A DNA stretch of 64,000 nucleotides from Flaviflexus massiliensis (GCF_001375495.1 NZ_LN831058.1:1694768-1758767); one strand, 5' to 3'; positions 31,773 through 41,364 are shown, counted from the stretch's first letter. The notes: generated by a model not told the origin, from the letters alone. Program-made: numbers and translations.

Positions 31773-31863
31773 CGAAGGTCTCTTCCCACCGTAGAACGGT
31801 CGCGGACCGAGTGCATTCGCACCGTGATGACGGCCCACTGTTGCTCGGGAATACTCCCCTTCG
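31773..31863 (-). ncRNA. yybP-ykoY (manganese) riboswitch
   Basis: On the minus strand the leader begins CGAAGGGGAGTA (31852-31863) and ends GAGACCTTCG (31773-31782). The CGAAGG/CCTTCG termini form P1. GGGGAGTA and GAGACCT are the conserved Mn2+-binding loop sequences of this class, and an internal stem with CGGTGC...GCACTCGGT lies between. It sits 23 nt before the terC start codon and just before its ribosome-binding site, so translational control is most likely. Family placement is by motif recognition. Confidence 0.85.
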
Positions 31864-32058
31864 CTAGCTTCATCCGTAACTCTACGGGACGAAAGACCCG
31901 TTGCCCACACCTTGCTCGGGTGTTGCCCTATGAAATAGACAACCATCCAGGAATTGTTGAGCAAAGGGCGCCTAATAGAGCCTGACCAGCGACAATGATG
32001 CCAGTTGTAAGGAACGAGGGTCGATCACATCGGGCGCTGGGGGAATGGGCGGGGCTCC
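31864..32058. other. terC upstream / uvrB downstream spacer
   Basis: This holds the promoter-proximal leader of terC and the end of uvrB. A hairpin-prone stretch (CCCGAGC...GCTCGGG-like segments near 31910-31925) is present. I see no gene. Confidence 0.3.
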
Positions 32059-34125
32059 CTAGGAGGTTGCTGCCTCCATCTGCCTCAGTTCCTTCTTCAA
32101 GTCCTGGATCTCGTCACGCAGGCGTGCAGCAAGCTCAAACCTCAGGTCCTCTGCCGCCTGCTTCATCTGCTCATCCAGCTCGGCAATGAGGCCCCTGAGG
32201 TCCCCGGTTGCCCTGCCGGCAAGGGCTTCGCGGGTTTGTGGGACGGGTGTGGCCTTGCGGTATCCGCCCTCAAGTAGCTCGGCGGTATCAATCTCTTCGC
32301 GGGCGAGCATGTCCGTCACGTCCGCAATCTTCTTGCGCAGCGGCTGCGGGTCGATGCCTCGTTCGGTGTTGTAGGCGATCTGCTTCGTGCGGCGCCTGTT
32401 CGTCTCGTCGATCGCCTCCCTCATATTTGGGGTGATCGTGTCCGCGTACATGTGGACTTGTCCGGAAACGTTACGTGCAGCACGGCCAATGGTCTGGATG
32501 AGCGAGGTGGTGGAGCGCAGGAAGCCCTGCTTGTCAGCGTCGAGGATGGCGACAAGAGAGACTTCGGGAAGGTCAAGGCCCTCGCGCAGCAGGTTGATTC
32601 CAACAAGGACATCAAAAACACCGAGCCGGAGCTCTCGGAGCAACTCGACTCGCCTGAGTGTATCGACGTCGGAGTGTAGGTATTCGACCTTGACCCCGCG
32701 CTCAGCAAGGTAGTCGGTCAAGTCTTCCGCCATCTTCTTCGTCAAAGTTGTGACGAGCACACGCTCATCACGTTCAGTGCGGGCCTTCACTTCACCAAGG
32801 AGGTCATCGATCTGCCCCTCGACCGGTTTGACGATGATTTCGGGGTCGACGAGACCGGTGGGGCGAATGATCTGTTCAACAAAGCCGTCCGATTGCTCCA
32901 TCTCGTACTTGCCCGGGGTGGCGGACAGATAGACGGTTTGCCCGATGCGTTCGAGGAATTCGTCCCATTTGAGGGGTCGGTTGTCCATGGCCGATGGTAG
33001 GCGGAAGCCGTGCTCAACAAGGGTCCTCTTACGCGACATGTCGCCTTCGTACATGGCACCAATCTGGGGCACGGTCACGTGTGACTCGTCGATGATGAGA
33101 ACAAAGTCGGACGGGAAGTAGTCGAGAAGAGTGTGGGGTGCTGTTCCCGGGCCACGCCCATCAATATGCCGCGAATAGTTCTCGATCCCGGCACAGGATC
33201 CGACGTTGCGCATCATCTCCAGGTCGTAGCTCGTGCGCATCGACAAGCGTTGCGCTTCGAGAAGCTTGTTCTGCGACTCTAGTTCGGCGACCCGCTCGTC
33301 CAGTTCAGCCTCGATCGAGCGGATGGCTTTCTCCATGCGTTCCGGGCCCGCCACATAATGCGAGGCGGGGAAGAGATGTGCGTGGTCGGTTTGGCGCAGA
33401 ACGTTGCCGGTGAGGGGATGCAGGTAGGAGAGTTCGTCGATTTCGTCACCGAACATTTCGATGCGGATTGCGAGTTCTTCGTAGACCGGGATGATTTCGA
33501 TGGTGTCTCCGCGCACGCGGAAGGTTCCCCGTGTGAAGGCAATGTCGTTGCGTGTGTACTGCATCTGCACGAACTGGCGTAGCAGTTCGTCGCGATCAAT
33601 TACTTGTCCGACTTCGAGCCTCACCATGCGATCAACGTATTCTTGCGGGGTACCGAGGCCGTAGATGCAGGACACGGATGCGACGACGACCGTATCGCGG
33701 CGTGTCAGGAGCGAGTTCGTGGCCGAGTGACGGAGCCGCTCCACCTCATCGTTGATCGATGAGTCCTTCTCGATAAATGTATCGGTTTGGGGCACGTAGG
33801 CTTCGGGCTGGTAGTAGTCGTAGTAGGACACGAAGTACTCGACCGCATTGTTGGGTAGGAGTTCGCGGAACTCTGATGCCATCTGCGCCGCCAACGTCTT
33901 GTTGGGCTCCAGAATCAGCGTGGGACGTTGAATCTGTTCGATCAACCAGGCCGAGGTAGCGGACTTACCGGTACCGGTCGCACCCAGAAGCACGATGTCC
34001 TTCTCCCCCGAATTAATCCTTTCGGTCAGCTCCGCGATTGCGGTCGGCTGATCACCCGAAGGCGTGTATTCGGTGATGACATCAAAGGGTGCCTCGGCAC
34101 GGACGAGGTCGGTGACAGGTCGCAT
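32059..34125 (-). CDS. uvrB: excinuclease ABC subunit B
   Basis: UvrB is the damage-verifying helicase-like subunit. I choose ATG 34125 ([20 protein letters not shown]), giving 688 aa. The Walker A is [15 protein letters not shown], the beta-hairpin is [16 protein letters not shown], the helicase motifs are DESHVTVPQ and [15 protein letters not shown], and a C-terminal UVR motif binds UvrC. TAGCCT at 34133-34138 lies 7 nt upstream, and no Shine-Dalgarno is seen, suggesting a leaderless transcript starting 35 nt downstream of coaE. Confidence 0.98.
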   Translation of the reverse strand: MRPVTDLVRAEAPFDVITEYTPSGDQPTAIAELTERINSGEKDIVLLGATGTGKSATSAWLIEQIQRPTLILEPNKTLAAQMASEFRELLPNNAVEYFVSYYDYYQPEAYVPQTDTFIEKDSSINDEVERLRHSATNSLLTRRDTVVVASVSCIYGLGTPQEYVDRMVRLEVGQVIDRDELLRQFVQMQYTRNDIAFTRGTFRVRGDTIEIIPVYEELAIRIEMFGDEIDELSYLHPLTGNVLRQTDHAHLFPASHYVAGPERMEKAIRSIEAELDERVAELESQNKLLEAQRLSMRTSYDLEMMRNVGSCAGIENYSRHIDGRGPGTAPHTLLDYFPSDFVLIIDESHVTVPQIGAMYEGDMSRKRTLVEHGFRLPSAMDNRPLKWDEFLERIGQTVYLSATPGKYEMEQSDGFVEQIIRPTGLVDPEIIVKPVEGQIDDLLGEVKARTERDERVLVTTLTKKMAEDLTDYLAERGVKVEYLHSDVDTLRRVELLRELRLGVFDVLVGINLLREGLDLPEVSLVAILDADKQGFLRSTTSLIQTIGRAARNVSGQVHMYADTITPNMREAIDETNRRRTKQIAYNTERGIDPQPLRKKIADVTDMLAREEIDTAELLEGGYRKATPVPQTREALAGRATGDLRGLIAELDEQMKQAAEDLRFELAARLRDEIQDLKKELRQMEAATS

Positions 34126-34132
34126 GCCTTCT

Positions 34133-34138
34133 AGGCTA
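34133..34138 (-). promoter_or_regulatory. -10 box for leaderless uvrB
   Basis: TAGCCT on the minus strand, 7 nt before the uvrB ATG. The -35 region is poor and no LexA-like site is obvious here. Confidence 0.35.
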
Positions 34139-34159
34139 GTACCTGCATGTGCCAGACGC

Positions 34160-34996
34160 CTAGTGAATTTTCTCCAGGCGGACCCGCACCCACGCATCCT
34201 GGTCGGGACGCACCCACATATCCCCGTACGGAACGCAGCACACGTGCCGGAGCACCATCTCGCTCGTCTCGGGTGGCACGATCAGATCCATACCATCTTG
34301 AACGGCAGTCGTCCCAGTGTGTGCCAGCTTCCCCTTGAGGCGTTCCGCATTCATCAGGCTACGATTACGCGGTTCGGGCACCGTACCCGTTACCACGTTG
34401 TCCTCGAACTTCCGGATCCTGTCGATCAGGTGCACAACCTGGTGGTCGAGCCATTCCATTTCCTTGTGGTTGTCGATCACCACGTCAGCGAATGGGACTC
34501 GTTCCTCGTCGGTTAGCTGGGTATTGATGCGGGCCCGCGCCTGCTCGGCAGTCATGCCGCGATCCCGTACGAGTCGCTCAATCTTCGTATCGTCCGGGGT
34601 CGTGATGAGGACAAGGAACTGGTGCACGTAGGCTCGACCCGTTTCAATCAGGAGCGGAGAATCCTCAACCACGATGGCGCGCGGATCCTCATCGACATAG
34701 GCCCGCAGCTGCTCCGCCATCCTGTCCCTCACACGTGGGTGAATAACGCCATTGAGCTGTTCCAGCTTTTCCGGGTCACTGAAGACAACATCTGCGAGCT
34801 TGGCGCGATCGATAATTCCGTTCTCGACCACGTCTGGGAAGAGTTCTGCTATTTGGGGAACCGCTTCCCCGCTTTCTGCGGTGAGTGAGCGCGAGACCTC
34901 GTCAGCATCAAGAATCTTGAATCCAGCCTGTGCGAGCCGCTTCGATACTTCTGACTTACCGGAACCGATTCCGCCAGTTAGGCCGACAAACAGCAT
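34160..34996 (-). CDS. coaE: dephospho-CoA kinase, with a short C-terminal extension
   Basis: It catalyses the last step of coenzyme A synthesis. The P-loop is [13 protein letters not shown] at residues 5-17, with DADEVSRSL near 31 and SPLLIETG. Standard CoaE is about 200 aa; here 278. The extra part contains [18 protein letters not shown], which resembles the H-x-G-S-T-x-V core of the GrpB/UPF0157 domain often fused to actinobacterial CoaE, but it is much shorter. The gene overlaps pcp by 19 nt. Confidence 0.95.
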   Translation of the reverse strand: MLFVGLTGGIGSGKSEVSKRLAQAGFKILDADEVSRSLTAESGEAVPQIAELFPDVVENGIIDRAKLADVVFSDPEKLEQLNGVIHPRVRDRMAEQLRAYVDEDPRAIVVEDSPLLIETGRAYVHQFLVLITTPDDTKIERLVRDRGMTAEQARARINTQLTDEERVPFADVVIDNHKEMEWLDHQVVHLIDRIRKFEDNVVTGTVPEPRNRSLMNAERLKGKLAHTGTTAVQDGMDLIVPPETSEMVLRHVCCVPYGDMWVRPDQDAWVRVRLEKIH

Positions 34997-35514
34997 TCGA
35001 TGATCCTTTCGACAAGATCCACACCATCGTCCTCGCTCAGGTGCTCAAGGGGAGGAATGTGGAGAAAACAGGCATTCCGATGATGACGATACAGGGAGTA
35101 CGAGAGCGTATTACATACGTAAGTCCCAGCATTGAGCGAAACTTCTATGCCACACTCGGCCCCGATCCGTTCCAGGTCCCAGCCGGTCCCGACAAAATCA
35201 GGCCCCGCGCTATCTACCCTGACTCCCCCGGGTGCGTAACCGGTGATGTCGGGGGTGCGAGCTTCCTGCCAATTGACGCCCAGTTTCTCGAGCCTGGGTA
35301 CAGTTCGACTGGCGGCCACACCAATTGAGAGGACAAGATCGGCGTCCTTGACGAGCTCGGGAACGGTGTCACCAATGTCGAAGCGTACGGGAAGGATCTC
35401 TGTTTTAGCGCCCAGTCTCTCCCCCGCCACCAGTGCCAGTGCCTCGCTTGGGTTCGATTCGTGAGCGACCGAACCATCAGCCCCGAAGGGTCCAAACCCT
35501 GTCAAAAGAATCAT
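34978..35514 (-). CDS. pcp: pyroglutamyl-peptidase I (pyrrolidone-carboxylate peptidase)
   Basis: A family C15 cysteine peptidase that removes N-terminal pyroglutamate. LLTGFGPFG opens the protein, the catalytic Glu is in VPRLEKLGVN near residue 75, the Cys in NAGTYVCNTLSY near 136, and the His in CFLHIPPL near 153. At 178 aa it is somewhat shorter than the usual 200-215, but the triad is intact. It overlaps coaE by 19 nt, so the two are co-transcribed. Confidence 0.9.
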   Translation of the reverse strand: MILLTGFGPFGADGSVAHESNPSEALALVAGERLGAKTEILPVRFDIGDTVPELVKDADLVLSIGVAASRTVPRLEKLGVNWQEARTPDITGYAPGGVRVDSAGPDFVGTGWDLERIGAECGIEVSLNAGTYVCNTLSYSLYRHHRNACFLHIPPLEHLSEDDGVDLVERIIECCLSA

Positions 35515-35640
35515 GCAGCCTTATCCTCCGCGTCTATCATTGCTCCAACATTCACCTGTTCTATTCTACGAGACTCAGGCGCTCACTCATTCGTTTCTGT
35601 GTCGGGTGGTGGGTACTGTTCACATTGTTTGAGCATACGA

Positions 35641-35668
35641 AAAGGGGACCGCCGGAGCGGTCCCCTTT
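35641..35668 (-). terminator. terminator after rpsA
   Basis: A 12-bp stem (AAAGGGGACCGC paired with 35657-35668) with a CGGA loop lies 10 nt past the rpsA stop. The minus-strand side ends in CCCCTTTTCGT. Confidence 0.85.
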
Positions 35669-35677
35669 ATCGATCAA

Positions 35678-37144
35678 TCAGTGACCGGTGAGCTTCTCAC
35701 GCAGTGCTGCGAGAGCCTCATCGGATGCGAGGGTGCCGGTCGACTCGGTGCCGGACGAGTAGCTGGCCGGAGCCTGCTCGCGTGCCGGAGCTTCCTCGAC
35801 AACCTCTTCCTCGATCTCGGCCTGGCGAGCAACCTGCTCCTTGTGTGCGAGCCAGAGGGCGTAAGCCGCGTTGTACTCGGCCTCCCACTGTTCGCGCTGA
35901 GCCTCGTAGCCTTCCAGCCATTCGCCCGTCTCGGGATCGTAGCCTTCGGGGTACTTGTAGTTGCCGTCCTCGTCGTACTCGGATGCCATGCCGTAGAGCG
36001 ATGCATCGAAGTCTTCGGATGCGGGGTCGACACCTTCGTTGGCCTGCTTGAGCGACAGGGAGATCCGGCGACGTTCGAGGTCAATGTCGATGACCTTGAC
36101 GAACAGTTCGTCGCCAACCTTGGCGATCTGCTCGGGCTGCTCGATGTGACGCTGAGCGAGCTCGGAGATGTGGACGAGGCCCTCGATGCCGTCCTCGACG
36201 CGAACGAACGCACCAAAGGGAACGAGCTTGGTGACCTTGCCGGGCACAACCTGGCCGATGGCGTGGGTGCGGGCAAAGACCTGCCACGGATCTTCCTGGG
36301 TCGCCTTGAGGGACAGGGAGACGCGTTCGCGGTCCATATCCACCTCGAGCACCTCAACGGTGACGGGGGTGCCAACTTCGACAACCTCGTTCGGGTGGTC
36401 GATGTGCTTCCAGGAGAGTTCGGAGACGTGGACGAGGCCGTCGACGCCACCGAGGTCCACGAAGGCACCGAAGTTCACGATGGAGGAGACTACGCCCTCG
36501 CGAATCTGGCCCTTCTGGAGGGTGTGCAGGAAGTGGCTGCGGGTCTCGGACTGGTTCTGCTCGAGGAAGGAGCGGCGGGACAGAACAACATTGTTGCGGT
36601 TCTTGTCGAGCTCGATAATCTTCGCGTCGATGTCGCGTCCAATGTAGGGCTGGAGGTCGCGAACGCGACGCATCTCAACCAGGGAGGCGGGAAGGAAGCC
36701 ACGGAGACCGATGTCAACGATGAGACCGCCCTTGACGACCTCAATGACGTTACCGGAAACGACTCCGTCGGTGTTCTTGATCTCCTCGATCTTGGCCCAG
36801 GCACGCTCCTGCTGTGCGCGGCGCTTCGAGAGGAGGAGACGGCCTTCCTTGTCTTCCTTCTGGAGGACGTAGGCCTCGATACGATCGCCTACGGCAACAA
36901 CCTCATCGGGGTCGATGTCGTGCTTGATCGAGAGTTCCTTCGAGGGGATAACACCCTCGGTCTTGTAGCCAATGTCGAGAAGGACCTCGTCGTGGTCCAC
37001 CTTGACAATGGTGCCCTCGACGATGTCCCCATCATTGAAGTACTTGATGGTCTCATCAACTGCGGCCAGGAGTTCTTCCTTAGAACCGATATCGTTGATG
37101 GCGACCTGCGGGGTGGTCGGCTGCTCGGGCGTGGTAGTTGTCAT
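35678..37144 (-). CDS. rpsA: 30S ribosomal protein S1
   Basis: S1 promotes mRNA binding to the ribosome. I choose ATG 37144 (MTTTTPEQPTTPQVAINDIG), giving 488 aa. Four S1/OB-fold repeats are visible, at about residues 38-105, 123-190, 207-275 and 292-360, the last three with the GxVxxIxxFGAFVxLGGVDGLVHVSEL pattern in varying form. The C-terminal 100 residues are acidic and Ala/Glu-rich, as in actinobacterial S1. A CGGAGA RBS precedes the start. A long open antisense frame over the gene is a shadow. Confidence 0.98.
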   Translation of the reverse strand: MTTTTPEQPTTPQVAINDIGSKEELLAAVDETIKYFNDGDIVEGTIVKVDHDEVLLDIGYKTEGVIPSKELSIKHDIDPDEVVAVGDRIEAYVLQKEDKEGRLLLSKRRAQQERAWAKIEEIKNTDGVVSGNVIEVVKGGLIVDIGLRGFLPASLVEMRRVRDLQPYIGRDIDAKIIELDKNRNNVVLSRRSFLEQNQSETRSHFLHTLQKGQIREGVVSSIVNFGAFVDLGGVDGLVHVSELSWKHIDHPNEVVEVGTPVTVEVLEVDMDRERVSLSLKATQEDPWQVFARTHAIGQVVPGKVTKLVPFGAFVRVEDGIEGLVHISELAQRHIEQPEQIAKVGDELFVKVIDIDLERRRISLSLKQANEGVDPASEDFDASLYGMASEYDEDGNYKYPEGYDPETGEWLEGYEAQREQWEAEYNAAYALWLAHKEQVARQAEIEEEVVEEAPAREQAPASYSSGTESTGTLASDEALAALREKLTGH

Positions 37145-37193
37145 TGAGTTGTAGTCTCCGATGGGACAGTAATAGTTTGGACAGTTGAAGTGG

Positions 37194-37223
37194 ATTATCC
37201 GAAGGACATCCAAGAATCAACAA
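37194..37223 (-). promoter_or_regulatory. putative rpsA promoter
   Basis: On the minus strand TTGTTG (37218-37223) and GATAAT (37194-37199) are 18 bp apart. They are followed by a leader of about 45 nt to the rpsA ATG. Confidence 0.45.
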
Positions 37224-37390
37224 TAACGCGATGTTTCCCAAGATGCCAGGCCAATTCGCGCAGACTTCCAAAACATGTGACGCGTTAGACCCTCCGATAC
37301 CGGGAGGTCACCAACCATTAACTTTGAGCACCGGTTCTCACCACCCATTGCGCGGCACTGTCACCGGGTTTCCCGTGGGAGACTGATGGC

Positions 37391-38179
37391 ATGCAACCCA
37401 TGTACGAACCCTCCCATAGTGTTCCCAACCCTGACAGCATCGCCGCAACATGGTGGGACACGTATGGGGATGATTATCTTGCCGAGCACCCGTCCCTCGG
37501 TGTTGTGAAGTTTCAGTGGAGCCCGGAAGGGTGGACCGAAGAGGATCTGCAACTTCTCCCAAGAAGGCCTGGACGTATTCTTGAAATCGGTGCCGGGGCA
37601 GCTCAGTGCTCTCGCTGGCTCAAATCCCAGGGCCACGATGTCACCGCAACCGACATCTCCCCCGGCATGATCGCAACAGCCCACCATCTCAACGAGAAAA
37701 CAGGCTACGACTTCCCGCTCCACGTTGCCGGCGTCGAGAACCTGCCCTTCGAGGCCGCAACTTTCGACACGGTCTTCACCTCGTTTGGGGCACTCAGCTT
37801 TGTCCCCGATCTCGGTCCCGCTTTCGAAGAGATTTATCGGGTGCTGAAGCCAGGCGGGTCGTGGATCTATTCCGTCACGCATCCGTTTTCCTGGGTCTTC
37901 CCCGATTCTCCGTACCGTGACGATCTGACCGTGGTGCGTCCCTACGGGAAGAAGGAAGCCTACGTCGAGAGCTCAAGCGGAAAAACAGAGTACGCGGAGT
38001 TCCCGCACACGGTTGCGGACCACATGAATGGGCTATCCCAATCAGGCTTTCTTGTCGCTGAGATCCTGGAGCCGGGCTGGCCCGCCGGGAATTCTGAGAC
38101 GTGGGGTGCGTGGGGGCCGGACCGGGGAGCGATGCTCCCCGGCACCCTCATTGTTAGTGCGCAGCGGCCCGCCAGTTAG
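37391..38179 (+). CDS. class I SAM-dependent methyltransferase
   Basis: A 262-aa methyltransferase with motif I ILEIGAGAAQCSRWLKSQG near residues 58-76, an acidic post-I residue in VTATDISPGMI, motif II-III FDTVFTSFGALSFV and the post-III stretch IYRVLKPGGSWIYSV. The family is methyltransf_11-like and the substrate is unknown. It is divergent from rpsA. Its end overlaps the convergent polA end by 26 nt. A second in-frame ATG three codons on is an alternative start. Confidence 0.88.
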   Translation: MQPMYEPSHSVPNPDSIAATWWDTYGDDYLAEHPSLGVVKFQWSPEGWTEEDLQLLPRRPGRILEIGAGAAQCSRWLKSQGHDVTATDISPGMIATAHHLNEKTGYDFPLHVAGVENLPFEAATFDTVFTSFGALSFVPDLGPAFEEIYRVLKPGGSWIYSVTHPFSWVFPDSPYRDDLTVVRPYGKKEAYVESSSGKTEYAEFPHTVADHMNGLSQSGFLVAEILEPGWPAGNSETWGAWGPDRGAMLPGTLIVSAQRPAS

Positions 38180-40844
38180 CTCCTACGCCGACTCCAACTG
38201 AGAGCGGCACTGACAGGGTGACGGCCGATCCCATCTTGTCGATCACGACCTCACGAATCGCGTTCTCCTCACCCGGTGCGATCTCGAGAACAAGTTCGTC
38301 GTGGACCTGGAGGAGAAGCCGCGACGCATACTTTCCTTCACGGAGCGCCTCATCGACCCCGAGCATCGCAATCTTGATGATGTCGGCGGCCGAGCCCTGG
38401 ATGGGGGCATTGAGTGCCATGCGTTCCGCGGCTTCGCGGCGCTGCCGGTTATCCGAGGTCAGGTCTGGCAGGTAGCGGCGCCTTCCCAGAATCGTGGACG
38501 TGTACCCATCCTTGCGGGCCTGGGCCACGATCGATTCGAGATAGTTCCGGACGGCCCCGAAGCGTTCGAAGTATTCATCCATGAGCTGCCTGGCCTCCGC
38601 CACGTCGATGCGGAGCTGACGCGACAGTCCGAAGGCGGACAGCCCGTAGGCAAGACCATAGCTCATGGCCTTGATCTTGTTGCGCTGGGTGGGCGTCACC
38701 TCTTCGGGCGGAATGTTGTACACGTGGCCTGCCACGTAGGAGTGGAGGTCCTCACCGTCAATGAAGGCCTGAATGAGCGCAGCATCGCCCGACTGGTGAG
38801 CCATGAGTCGCATCTCGATCTGCGAATAGTCGACCGTCATGATCGACTCGTAGCCCTCGCCGGGAACGAAGGCTTCGCGGATGCGCTGGCCTTCTTCCGT
38901 GCGAGCATGAATGTTTTGCAGGTTCGGTTCCGTTGAGGAGAGCCTGCCCGTGGCGGCAACAGTCTGCTGGAACGTGGAGTGGATCCTGTCATCGGACAGC
39001 ACCGACTTCCCCAGGCCTTCCACTGACTGCTTCAGCTTGATCGCGTCCCGGTGCTCGAGGAGCTGACCGAGGAATTCACGTCCCGCGACCGCCTTGTCAT
39101 CCTCCCGGTGTGCCAGCTGCGTGAACAGGTCCGTCAACGCTTCCGCATTCGTCGTATACCCGGACTTCGTTTTCCTCGTGGGCGGCAGTTCCAGCTCGTC
39201 AAAGAGCACGCCCTGGAGTTGTTTCGGGCTCGACAGGTTCACGTCGTGGCCGATTGCCTTGTAGGCGGATTCGGCTGCATGATTCACGCGCGAATCGAAG
39301 TCCTTGAAGAGCGAATCGAAAACGTTTCGGTCAGCACCAATACCGAGGTGCTCCATTTTGGCAAGGACGGTCATGAGCGGCATCTCGATCACGTCAAGCA
39401 GTTCTTTTGCGCCCCGCTGCTCAACCTCTCGCATGAGAACGCTCGAGAGTGGGAGGAGCGACCAGGCGCGGCTGGCGGGCCCTTCGGCCACGGGGTTCCC
39501 GAGGCCAAGATCAAGTTCGTCGGCCGCCATGTCTTCGAGCACAACACCGATGTGACGGACCACGAGATCAGCCAGGTCGTAATTGCGTTGGTCGGGGTGA
39601 AGTAGGTAGGCGGCCAGTTCCGTATCAACCGTGACCCCTGCCAATTCAATGTCGAGGGATCCCTTGAGGGCATGCCAGGTCCACTTGGCTCCGTGCACGA
39701 TCTTCGGAGCATCAGATTCAGCCCACGCCGCCAGTGCCTTTTCGTCCTCTACGGAGAGTTCCTGACGGTTCGCGACCAGTGCCTTGCCATCTTCGATGGC
39801 AAGGGAGAGCCGTTCGACGTCCCCACGGAATGGTTCACCGTTCCCTTCAACAAAGAAACCGATCGTGGCACCATCGTGGTCCCTGAGCCAGCTGGCCACA
39901 TCCCCGGGCTCAGCTACCGTGACGGTCAGGTCGGCAAGCAGTTCTTCTGATTCTTCCTGGTCACCCTCTGCGAGCGGTAGCTCCGCGAGCACGCGTGCTC
40001 GCAGCGAAGTGAAATCGAGTGTGTCGAAGAGCTGATGAACCGCTTCGCGGTTGACGCCCTTCGGCTCGAGATCCTCAAAACCCACCTCGAGCGGCATGTC
40101 TCTCAGCAGGTGGTTGAGCTTCCGGTTGAGACGCACCTGGTCAATGTTGTCTCGCAGGGACTGACCGACCTTGCCTCCGATCTCATCGGCGTGCTCAATG
40201 ATGCCTTCGAGATCGCCGTATGTTTCGATCCACTTTTGGGCGGTCTTCGCACCCACTCCGGGTACGCCCGGGAGATTGTCAGCCTTCTCCCCCACGAGTG
40301 CTGCCATGTCCGGATACTGTTCGGGGGTGACACCGGTTCGTTCCTTCACAACCTCGGGTGTCATCTTGAGCATCTGCGATCGCGGCATCGGGTACAGCAG
40401 GGTCACCTTGTCGTTGACGAGCTGATAGGAGTCTTTGTCCCCGGAGGAAATCACGACCTCCATCCCCTCATCCGTGCCCCGAGCAGCCAGGGTCGCGACA
40501 ATGTCGTCAGCTTCAAACTGGTCCTTCGTGATCCACGCGATCCCGAGAGCATCGAGTGCTTCTTGGATAAGGGGGATCTGTCCCTTGAATTCTTCCGGGG
40601 TTTCGGCACGGTCGCCCTTGTATTCCGCGTATTCCTTCGTGCGGAAGGTTCCTCCCGACAGGTCGAAGGCCACCGCCACATGCGTTGGCTTCACATCTGA
40701 GTAGAGCTTCAGCAGGGTGCTGATGAAGCCATGGATGCCGTTGGTGTACTGTCCCTGGTCGGTCCGGAAGCTGTCTTTCGGTAGCGCAAAGAAGCTGCGG
40801 AAGGCGAGAGAGTGTCCGTCGAGAAGAAGAAGTCGTTGGTTCAC
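38154..40844 (-). CDS. polA: DNA polymerase I
   Basis: It has an N-terminal 5'-3' exonuclease (LDGHSLAFRSFFAL, SGDKDSYQLV, VGEKADNLPGVPGVG), a middle 3'-5' exonuclease-like domain, and a C-terminal family A polymerase (MTVDYSQIEMRLMAHQSGD, NKIKAMSYGLAYGLSAFG, QVHDELVLEI). The length is 896 aa. The middle domain lacks the DxE metal-binding motif (ATIGFFVEGNGEP at that place), so proofreading is probably inactive, as in mycobacterial and Thermus PolA. The start is GTG 40844, with TACTCT 6 nt upstream suggesting leaderless expression. Confidence 0.98.
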   Translation of the reverse strand: MNQRLLLLDGHSLAFRSFFALPKDSFRTDQGQYTNGIHGFISTLLKLYSDVKPTHVAVAFDLSGGTFRTKEYAEYKGDRAETPEEFKGQIPLIQEALDALGIAWITKDQFEADDIVATLAARGTDEGMEVVISSGDKDSYQLVNDKVTLLYPMPRSQMLKMTPEVVKERTGVTPEQYPDMAALVGEKADNLPGVPGVGAKTAQKWIETYGDLEGIIEHADEIGGKVGQSLRDNIDQVRLNRKLNHLLRDMPLEVGFEDLEPKGVNREAVHQLFDTLDFTSLRARVLAELPLAEGDQEESEELLADLTVTVAEPGDVASWLRDHDGATIGFFVEGNGEPFRGDVERLSLAIEDGKALVANRQELSVEDEKALAAWAESDAPKIVHGAKWTWHALKGSLDIELAGVTVDTELAAYLLHPDQRNYDLADLVVRHIGVVLEDMAADELDLGLGNPVAEGPASRAWSLLPLSSVLMREVEQRGAKELLDVIEMPLMTVLAKMEHLGIGADRNVFDSLFKDFDSRVNHAAESAYKAIGHDVNLSSPKQLQGVLFDELELPPTRKTKSGYTTNAEALTDLFTQLAHREDDKAVAGREFLGQLLEHRDAIKLKQSVEGLGKSVLSDDRIHSTFQQTVAATGRLSSTEPNLQNIHARTEEGQRIREAFVPGEGYESIMTVDYSQIEMRLMAHQSGDAALIQAFIDGEDLHSYVAGHVYNIPPEEVTPTQRNKIKAMSYGLAYGLSAFGLSRQLRIDVAEARQLMDEYFERFGAVRNYLESIVAQARKDGYTSTILGRRRYLPDLTSDNRQRREAAERMALNAPIQGSAADIIKIAMLGVDEALREGKYASRLLLQVHDELVLEIAPGEENAIREVVIDKMGSAVTLSVPLSVGVGVGANWRAAAH

Positions 40845-40850
40845 AAGACT

Positions 40851-40856
40851 AGAGTA
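40851..40856 (-). promoter_or_regulatory. -10 box for leaderless polA
   Basis: TACTCT on the minus strand lies 6 nt before the GTG start. No Shine-Dalgarno sequence and no clear -35 are seen. Confidence 0.4.
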
Positions 40857-40887
40857 CGTGTCGGCTCGGATAAATTCAGTAAGGGCC

Positions 40888-40893
40888 TATGAT
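40888..40893 (+). promoter_or_regulatory. -10 box for the hotdog thioesterase gene
   Basis: TATGAT (5 of 6 with TATAAT) lies 7 nt before ATG 40901. This supports ATG 40901 as a leaderless start over the ATG at 40889, which overlaps the box. Confidence 0.45.
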
Positions 40894-40900
40894 TGTGCGC

Positions 40901-41290
40901 ATGAAACATCTTGACCTGGGCGGTGGACCGGCCGCAGAGAAGCTCGGCATCCACTATCTCTCATATGAAAAAGACCGCGCGGAAGCCACGCTTCCCGTCG
41001 AAGGAAACACCCAACCCTACGGCTTGCTTCACGGCGGTATGAACGGTTTCCTTGTCGAGCACATCGCATCCAGTCTTGCCATGAGGCACTGCCCCGAGGA
41101 CCTGGTTCCCGTTGGCACCGACCTCCATGTTTCTCACGTCAGCCCAGCAACCGCCGACGAGGTGCGTGCAGTGGGTGAGGTAGTTTCCGTCTCCAAGGGC
41201 TCCATCTGGGTACGTGTCGAGATCTTCTCCGGCGTACGCCTCACCGCATTCGGAAGCCTTACCGTGCGTTTCGTGAAACCCCGAATTTAG
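40901..41290 (+). CDS. hotdog-fold thioesterase (PaaI/MenI-like)
   Basis: A 129-aa single-domain acyl-CoA thioesterase. The motif TQPYGLLHGGMNGFLVEHIAS (split here from residue 34) holds the conserved His-Gly-Gly and the catalytic acidic residue of the PaaI/YbgC-like 4HBT family, and VGTDLHVSHVSPA is the usual second strand. The substrate may be 1,4-dihydroxy-2-naphthoyl-CoA or phenylacetyl-CoA derivatives; sequence alone does not decide. The longer ATG start at 40889 would add four residues. Confidence 0.87.
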   Translation: MKHLDLGGGPAAEKLGIHYLSYEKDRAEATLPVEGNTQPYGLLHGGMNGFLVEHIASSLAMRHCPEDLVPVGTDLHVSHVSPATADEVRAVGEVVSVSKGSIWVRVEIFSGVRLTAFGSLTVRFVKPRI

Positions 41291-41317
41291 AATTCGGACG
41301 CCTGAAAGTTAAAAGCA

Positions 41318-41364
41318 AAGAGGTTGGGGTGTGCACTTTGAATTCGTGCACACCCCAACCTCTT
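41318..41364. terminator. strong bidirectional terminator
   Basis: A perfect 19-bp stem (41318-41336 with 41346-41364) and a 9-nt loop. TTAATATTC follows on the plus strand and TTTGCTTTT on the minus strand. It separates the convergent thioesterase and pdtaR genes. Confidence 0.93.

Noticed and set aside
31632-31964. 110-codon minus-strand frame overlapping terC and the riboswitch, using the ATG at 31752-31754
   Set aside because: It is out of frame with terC, shows no protein-like sequence and covers the riboswitch; the TTG at 31749 has better RBS spacing.
35681-37147. 488-codon open frame antisense to rpsA
   Set aside because: It mirrors the rpsA codon pattern, has no recognisable domain and no independent RBS.
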